Shown here: positions 7,773 through 11,580 of the stretch, one piece after another
Layout of the letters: every line of letters begins with the position of its first letter
Numbering within the stretch: the stretch's first letter is position 1
From: Lachnospiraceae bacterium UBA7480
Lineage (GTDB): Bacteria; Bacillota; Clostridia; Lachnospirales; Lachnospiraceae
DNA length: 11,580 bases
Assembly: GCA_002479655.1 (NCBI GenBank)
Contig: DLOQ01000161.1
Coordinates: 1-11,580 of the forward strand
Reading direction: 5' to 3'
The notes under the pieces: generated by a model
The model's input: only the letters and a program-made list of their open reading frames with translations
Told to the model about the DNA's origin: nothing
Databases searched by the model: none
Translations under genes and position numbers: made by a program

Positions 7773-9142
7773 GGCATCCCATCCTCCAAATCAGCTTCCG
7801 CCGCCTTCATCATGATTGCACATTCAACTCTCTTTTTCTGCAAAGTACAACCGATCTCATATGCGGCATGGATATCACCATGAAAGTTATATGCATTTGC
7901 CGCGCATCCGCCGCTGCAATAAAACTTCGCAAAACAATTTTTGCACGCTTCCTTGGAATAGACGTTGCACTCATGGAATATGCTGCGGATCTTTTCATTC
8001 GTAATGCCATCATAAACATTACCCATCAGGAAATCTTTCTGTCCGACGAACTGATGACAGGGATAAAAATCCCCACCCGGCGTCACCGCCAGGTATTCAC
8101 AGCCGGAACCACAGCCTGACAAGCGCTTTGCCACACAGGGACCTCCTTCCAGATCGATCATAAAATGAAAGAAGTTAAAGGAATTCCCCTCTTTTTTACG
8201 TTTCAGCATTTCGGCGGCAAGTTCGTCATACTGCCGAAGCAAAACTGGAACATCCTCCTCCCTAAGAGCGTAATCAGCCTCAGGCGGCGCTACCACCGGC
8301 TCTACCGAGATCTGTTTGAAGCCAAGATCGGCAAGATGCAGCACATCCTTGGAAAAATCAGTATTATAATGCGTATAAGTCCCCCGCACATAATAATTCG
8401 TCTGATTCCTTGACTCCGCCGCCTTGATATATTTCGGAAGTATCCTCTCATAACTCCCCTGTCCTCCGCGGTCAGGACGCATACGGTCATTGACCTCTTT
8501 ACGTCCATCGATGCTGAGAACAAGATTGCTCATCTCCTGATTGACAAATTCCATGATCTCATCTGTCAAAAGCGTACCGTTTGTCGTCAGCGTAAAGCGG
8601 AATTTTTTATTGTTCGGCTTCTCCAGACTGCGTCCATAGGCAACCAGCTGTTTTACGACCTCCCAATTCAACAGCGGCTCCCCGCCGAAAAAATCCACTT
8701 CCAGATTGACCCTGTTTCCGGAATGTTCCACCAGATAATCCAATGCTTTTTTACCGACCTCAAGGCTCATCAGTTCCCTGCTTCCATGATACTCTCCCTC
8801 TCCCGCAAAGCAATAACGGCAGGCGAGGTTACAGTCATGGGCAACATGAAGGCACATTGCCTTAACAACGGTCTCCCGTTTCATAAACTGCTCAATATAG
8901 CCCTCATAAATATCATCCGTAAAGAGCATATTCTCTTTTACCAGTTCCAGAATCTCATCCAGCGGTTCCGCCAATGCAGTATCCGCATATCTCTTTCTGA
9001 GCGTTTCTTCATCTGTTCCTGAAGCAAGTTCCTTTTCTATCTCCGGGATCAGACCATATACCGCGTCATCTACTACATGGACGCTTCCGCTATTAACATC
9101 TAATACAATATTATAACCATTACTCTGATATTGATGAATCAT
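7748..9142 (-). CDS. scfB: SCIFF/ranthipeptide maturase, radical SAM-SPASM protein ScfB
   Basis: A 464-residue enzyme expected to use S-adenosylmethionine and an iron-sulfur cluster to form a Cys-to-Thr thioether in the ScfA peptide. An N-terminal leader-binding (RRE, PqqD-like) region fills about 1-90. The radical SAM motif C-x3-C-x2-C is at Cys104, 108 and 111, followed by FFGGEPLLNW (151-160) and TLTTNGT (184-190). The C-terminal SPASM/twitch region holds the auxiliary-cluster cysteines 336, 344, 348, 362, 392, 400, 403, 409, 413, 432 and 441, with KNCFAKFYCSGGC characteristic of the family. All motif cysteines are present, so it should be active. The residues after about 450 form a non-conserved tail ending in the tandem repeat. 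The ATG at 9142 has only a weak AGGA site about 10 bases upstream, in contrast to the strong site of scfA. Confidence 0.96.
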   Translation of the reverse strand: MIHQYQSNGYNIVLDVNSGSVHVVDDAVYGLIPEIEKELASGTDEETLRKRYADTALAEPLDEILELVKENMLFTDDIYEGYIEQFMKRETVVKAMCLHVAHDCNLACRYCFAGEGEYHGSRELMSLEVGKKALDYLVEHSGNRVNLEVDFFGGEPLLNWEVVKQLVAYGRSLEKPNNKKFRFTLTTNGTLLTDEIMEFVNQEMSNLVLSIDGRKEVNDRMRPDRGGQGSYERILPKYIKAAESRNQTNYYVRGTYTHYNTDFSKDVLHLADLGFKQISVEPVVAPPEADYALREEDVPVLLRQYDELAAEMLKRKKEGNSFNFFHFMIDLEGGPCVAKRLSGCGSGCEYLAVTPGGDFYPCHQFVGQKDFLMGNVYDGITNEKIRSIFHECNVYSKEACKNCFAKFYCSGGCAANAYNFHGDIHAAYEIGCTLQKKRVECAIMMKAAEADLEDGMPENGIQDT

Positions 9143-9242
9143 AATATATTTTTCCTATCTATATACATATCTTCAGCATATAACCGGACTTTGACTTATC
9201 AAGACATAAATATTTCATGATACATGCCGGTATTCTATCAAA

Positions 9243-9269
9243 GAAGCAGCGACTTATCACCGCTGCTCC
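9243..9269 (-). terminator. Hairpin (partial terminator or mRNA stabiliser) between scfA and scfB
   Basis: On the minus strand GGAGCAGCG pairs with CGCTGCTTC around a 9-base loop: nine pairs, one of them G-U. Only TTT then mixed bases follow, so any U-tract is weak. It starts 24 bases after the scfA stop, a good place for partial termination or 3'-end protection of a short scfA message. Confidence 0.65.
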
Positions 9270-9293
9270 CCAACACATTCATATTCATATGAA

Positions 9294-9437
9294 TTACTTC
9301 TGATTCTCACAACTCTGATTTCCAACGGTACAGGATGTCTTGCATGCTGACTGGCAGGAAGTCTGACACTCTCCGCAGCCGCCCTTCTTCATGCTTTTCT
9401 TAAAATCCCTCGTATTTAATGTTTTAATATGCTTCAT
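9294..9437 (-). CDS. scfA: SCIFF ranthipeptide precursor ScfA (six Cys, 47 residues)
   Basis: The precursor peptide modified by ScfB. The 47-residue protein starts MKHIKTLNTRDFKKSMKKGG, a basic leader, and continues into a core with exactly six cysteines at 21, 24, 28, 32, 36 and 43, ending ENQK. The core segment ACKTSCTVGNQSC is typical of SCIFF peptides. Thr at 26, 34 and 37 are possible thioether acceptors. In the characterised Caldanaerobacter homologue I recall the bridge joining Cys32 and Thr37, and both residues occur here at those same numbers. I chose ATG 9437 because GGAGG (9451-9447) lies 9 bases upstream; an in-frame ATG at 9443 is only 3 bases from it. No double-Gly cleavage site in a bacteriocin-like context is evident, although a GG sits at 19-20 just before the first Cys. 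It has its own promoter. Confidence 0.95.
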   Translation of the reverse strand: MKHIKTLNTRDFKKSMKKGGCGECQTSCQSACKTSCTVGNQSCENQK

Positions 9438-9504
9438 ATCCATCTTCCTCCACTTTGTCCGTAAATATTATTGATATTTTTGTCCATCTCATAGAACATA
9501 AAGC

Positions 9505-9533
9505 ATTATACCACATATTTCCACAAATAGAAA
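9505..9533 (-). promoter_or_regulatory. Extended -10 promoter of scfA
   Basis: The minus strand has TATAAT at 9510-9505 preceded by TGG, giving an extended -10. TTTCTA at 9533-9528 is a poor -35 at a 17-base spacing. Two TGTGG pentamers (9525-9521 and 9515-9511) lie in the spacer exactly 10 bases apart. The predicted transcript starts near 9498, about 60 bases before the scfA ATG. Confidence 0.75.
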
Positions 9534-9547
9534 GTATTTTTTTATGT

Positions 9548-9913
9548 TTATCTGGAAATCATACCACCCAGCATCCCGCCGCCGCTGCACAGGCACAATA
9601 CCGTCACAAATTCCCTGTTGATCTCAAATGCGGAACCATCAACGATCATGGAGATCAGCGTCAGCAAAAGAAAGTATGCCAAGCCCATCAGCAGACCGAA
9701 TAAAAACCGATGATGACCGGCACGGCTTCCGGCAAGCATCCCGGAGACCAGGCAGGATACGACATATACCACGATGATCCCTACGGACACCACTCCGGGC
9801 GCCAGATCAAACCAGTATAACAAAAACGACATGACGATCAGCATCATCGCCGTGATTGCATACGAGATCAATAAATATTTTAATAAATGCAGGTTCAGAT
9901 CCTTATTTTCCAA
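9548..9913 (-). CDS. Small four-helix membrane protein, TIGR04086 type
   Basis: A 121-residue, very hydrophobic protein with four predicted membrane helices, at roughly 10-33, 38-62, 68-91 and 101-120. Sequence cues such as LKYLLISYAIT, VVSVGIIVVYVVSCLVSGMLAG and LFGLLMGLAYFLLL match the TIGR04086 family, which I recall as Firmicute-specific and often found beside the SCIFF/Sec region in Clostridia. Its function is unknown. The start is TTG 9913, with AAGGAG at 9929-9924 and a 10-base spacing; no ATG fits. Its leader shares GACAAAGTGRAGGA with the scfA leader. scfA begins 111 bases downstream with its own promoter, so the two are probably only partly co-transcribed. A role in membrane handling of the SCIFF product would be guesswork based on position alone. 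Confidence 0.8.
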   Translation of the reverse strand: MENKDLNLHLLKYLLISYAITAMMLIVMSFLLYWFDLAPGVVSVGIIVVYVVSCLVSGMLAGSRAGHHRFLFGLLMGLAYFLLLTLISMIVDGSAFEINREFVTVLCLCSGGGMLGGMISR

Positions 9914-9924
9914 AATCTCCGCTC

Positions 9925-9938
9925 TCCTTCACTTTGTC
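9925..9938 (-). promoter_or_regulatory. Leader motif of the TIGR04086 gene shared with scfA
   Basis: GACAAAGTGAAGGA overlaps the ribosome binding site. The scfA leader has GACAAAGTGGAGGA at 9459-9446, identical at 13 of 14 positions. In both cases the motif runs into the Shine-Dalgarno sequence. No function is established. Confidence 0.5.
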
Positions 9939-9981
9939 AAAAATTTGCCTTTTTAATATATATTCATAACTTTATTAAAAC

Positions 9982-10009
9982 TTGACTTTTTACAGATATC
10001 TTTTATAAT
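9982..10009 (+). promoter_or_regulatory. Sigma-A-type promoter of the CorC-like gene
   Basis: TTGACT (9982-9987), a 16-base spacer and a perfect TATAAT (10004-10009). Transcription should start near 10016, giving a leader of about 40 bases before the TTG start codon. It is the closest to consensus of the promoters in this window. Confidence 0.85.
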
Positions 10010-10056
10010 TTATTATTAAATAAAATCTACCATATTTTAAAGGAGTGAACCGAATT

Positions 10057-11352
10057 TTGGACCAAACCGCATGGATACAGCTTATTATCATCATTTTTCT
10101 TTTGTTTTTGTCCGGTTTCTTTTCTTCGGCGGAAACCGCATTTTCCACAGTCAATCAGATCCGGCTGCAGAATCTTGCGGACGAAGGCAATAAAAAAGCC
10201 GCTCTTGTATTAAAGATCCTGTCTGCATACAGCAAGATGCTCAGCACGATCCTGATCGGCAATAATATCGTCAATATCGCTTCTTCTTCCATCGTCACAA
10301 TCTTTGCAACAAGGATTTTCGGCAGCTGGGCAATCGGTATCGCAACAGGCACTTTGACCATATTTGTACTTTTATTCGGCGAGATCATCCCGAAAACCTG
10401 GGCAAAACTGAATAATGAAAAGCTTACCCTTGCCTATGCGCCTGTCATTCACGGTCTTTGCATAATCCTGACACCTGTCATTTTTGTGATCGATAAACTG
10501 TCCAATGCCATCCTGCGCATCCTCGGCATCGATCCTAACCGAAAAGTCATCAGCATCACAGAAAGCGAGCTGCTCTCCTATGTTGACGCAAGTCATGAAG
10601 AAGGCGTCATCGAATCCGAAGAAAAGGAAATGATCTATAATTTATTTGACTTTTCCGATTCCGTAGCAAAGGATATCATGATCCCAAGGATCGATATAGT
10701 AGAGATCGATGTCCATGCTTCCTATGAGGAACTGCTGGAGGCATTCCACAAGAGTATGTACACAAGGATCCCTGTCTATGAAAACACCCCGGATAATATT
10801 ATCGGCGTCGTCAATATCAAAGACCTGATCCTGATTGATGACATGGATAAATTTAAGATCAGGAAAGTCATGCGCGATGTATATTATACATATGAATATA
10901 AGAAAACGCCCGACCTACTTAACGAAATGCGGGAAAAGACCGCCGCGATCTCCATTGTGCTTAATGAATACGGCGCGGCGGAAGGCATGATTACTATGGA
11001 AGATCTTCTGGAGGAGATCGTCGGCGAGATACGTGATGAATATGATGAAGACGAAAAAGAACTTTTGCAGTGCGTCGGAGAGCGCGAATATCTGATCGAG
11101 GGCAGCATGAAGCTTGATGATATCAATGACCAGCTTCAGACAGAGTTATGCAGCGATGACTATGACTCCATCGGCGGCATCGTCATAGAGCATCTGGATG
11201 ACTGCCTGCCTACCGTTGGTGAAGAAGTCCTGCTGGATGACGGCACAAAGCTGCGTGTCGAAAGCTTTGAAAATAATCGTATCCAGTCCGTAAGAATGTT
11301 CCTTCCCGCACCGCAGGAGGAGGAAAAAGCGGACGACGGCGAGGACCCATAA
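10057..11352 (+). CDS. CNNM/CBS-domain membrane protein (CorC/HlyC family), probable Mg2+/Co2+ efflux transporter
   Basis: A 431-residue protein in the family of Mg2+/Co2+ exporters that includes MpfA/CorC; older annotations call them haemolysins. The N-terminal CNNM (DUF21) part starts with a helix and SGFFSSAETAFS (about 19-30), followed by further helices and GEIIPKTWA (about 108-116). A pair of CBS domains follows, from IMIPRIDI (about 208) through TRIPVYENTPDNIIGVV to GMITMEDLLEEIVGEIRDEY, and could sense Mg-ATP. The acidic C-terminal domain has YDSIGG near 369-374. A GTG at 10045 is in frame but lies inside the AAAGGAG ribosome binding site. The TTG at 10057, 11 bases after that site, is therefore the better start. 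It has its own promoter, is divergent from the TIGR04086 gene, and ends at the terminator at 11371-11401. The ion transported cannot be read from the sequence. Confidence 0.93.
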   Translation: MDQTAWIQLIIIIFLLFLSGFFSSAETAFSTVNQIRLQNLADEGNKKAALVLKILSAYSKMLSTILIGNNIVNIASSSIVTIFATRIFGSWAIGIATGTLTIFVLLFGEIIPKTWAKLNNEKLTLAYAPVIHGLCIILTPVIFVIDKLSNAILRILGIDPNRKVISITESELLSYVDASHEEGVIESEEKEMIYNLFDFSDSVAKDIMIPRIDIVEIDVHASYEELLEAFHKSMYTRIPVYENTPDNIIGVVNIKDLILIDDMDKFKIRKVMRDVYYTYEYKKTPDLLNEMREKTAAISIVLNEYGAAEGMITMEDLLEEIVGEIRDEYDEDEKELLQCVGEREYLIEGSMKLDDINDQLQTELCSDDYDSIGGIVIEHLDDCLPTVGEEVLLDDGTKLRVESFENNRIQSVRMFLPAPQEEEKADDGEDP

Positions 11353-11370
11353 TGTATTAAGATAAAAGAA

Positions 11371-11401
11371 AGGACTTGGCTTTTATAAATTTCCAAGTCC
11401 T
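11371..11401. terminator. Bidirectional intrinsic terminator overlapping the sigma gene's last codons
   Basis: AGGACTTGG (11371-11379) pairs with CCAAGTCCT (11393-11401), a 9-bp stem with a 13-base AT-rich loop. A T-run follows on the plus strand and TTTCTTTTAT on the minus strand. The sigma gene's TAA stop lies in the loop. Confidence 0.9.
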
Positions 11402-11580
11402 TTTTTTATTTTATTTTTCACTCTTTGCAGGGCATTATCCGTAGATTTTTCATCTCTGCCAAGGATCTTTGCGATCTCGATATAATTCAGCCCCACCATG
11501 CAGAGATCGCATACCTGCCGTTCCAGCGGACTCAATTCTTCATTGATAAGCTTTTCTATGCGTTCCACATTTTCCAGAGG
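11383..11580 (-). CDS. sigH: SigH-like RNA polymerase sigma-70 factor, C-terminal part (5' end outside window)
   Basis: The last 65 residues of a sigma factor that stays open to the window edge; the visible protein begins PLENVERIEKL. It contains region 4: LSPLERQVC, then YIEIAKILGRDEKSTDNALQ, the helix-turn-helix that reads the -35 element. The KS-x-DNALQRVK signature is typical of SigH, the transition-phase factor that starts sporulation programmes in Firmicutes, rather than of ECF sigma factors. The protein ends KKGLGNL. A GTG at 11568 could look like a start but would leave only region 4, and the frame continues upstream without a stop. The final codons and stop overlap the terminator. 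Which SigH-type paralogue it is cannot be settled without regions 2 and 3. Confidence 0.78.
   Translation of the reverse strand, partial: PLENVERIEKLINEELSPLERQVCDLCMVGLNYIEIAKILGRDEKSTDNALQRVKNKIKKGLGNL

Noticed and set aside
9182..9240. A separate scfB promoter after the scfA hairpin
   Set aside because: TTGATA hexamers are present, but no -10-like box lies at a usable 16-18 base spacing.
11383..11568. A complete 61-residue small DNA-binding protein starting at GTG 11568
   Set aside because: The frame stays open to the window edge and the residues match only region 4 of a SigH-type factor, so it is the end of a longer gene.

Overview
The window reads as a chromosomal segment of a spore-forming Clostridia bacterium, most likely Lachnospiraceae. 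Pointers are the SCIFF (six cysteines in forty-five residues) ranthipeptide precursor with its radical SAM maturase, a TIGR04086-type small membrane protein, a fused SecDF, a SigH-like sigma factor with the KS-x-DNALQR signature, and AT-rich intergenic regions with strong GGAGG ribosome binding sites. I see no insertion sequence, phage gene, CRISPR array, tRNA or rRNA. No stretch longer than 300 bases lacks a gene.

Layout. Positions 20-2909 (minus strand): recJ, then 31 bases downstream a degenerate acyltransferase-3 membrane protein. Positions 3123-4289 (plus): a membrane-tethered trigger-factor-like FKBP/chaperone, divergent from recJ across a 213-base promoter region. A perfect bidirectional terminator (4350-4378) separates it from the convergent minus-strand cluster at 4393-9913, whose transcription order is TIGR04086 membrane protein, scfA (a 47-residue gene), scfB, secDF, then a membrane-anchored GH25 muramidase. 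Positions 10057-11352 (plus): a CNNM/CBS (CorC/HlyC-type) membrane protein with a near-consensus sigma-A promoter. Positions 11383-11580 (minus): the 3' end of a SigH-like gene, cut by the window edge and convergent with the CorC-type gene across a second bidirectional terminator.

How the genes fit together. The centre is the clostridial SCIFF locus. ScfA is a Cys-rich precursor; ScfB is a radical SAM/SPASM enzyme expected to install a Cys-to-Thr thioether; SecDF drives the late steps of Sec export. scfA has its own extended -10 promoter and a strong ribosome binding site. It is followed by a hairpin and then by a weak ribosome binding site for scfB, an arrangement suited to making much more precursor than enzyme. 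The other neighbours mostly act at or outside the membrane: an anchored muramidase, an anchored folding factor, a small multi-spanning protein and a CBS-regulated transporter.

Most worth a second look: the scfA/scfB pair and its regulatory layout; a 22-bp tandem repeat array that forms the scfB tail and supplies its stop codon; the acyltransferase-3 homologue that has lost the K/R-x10-H motif; and the trigger-factor homologue moved to the outer face of the membrane.
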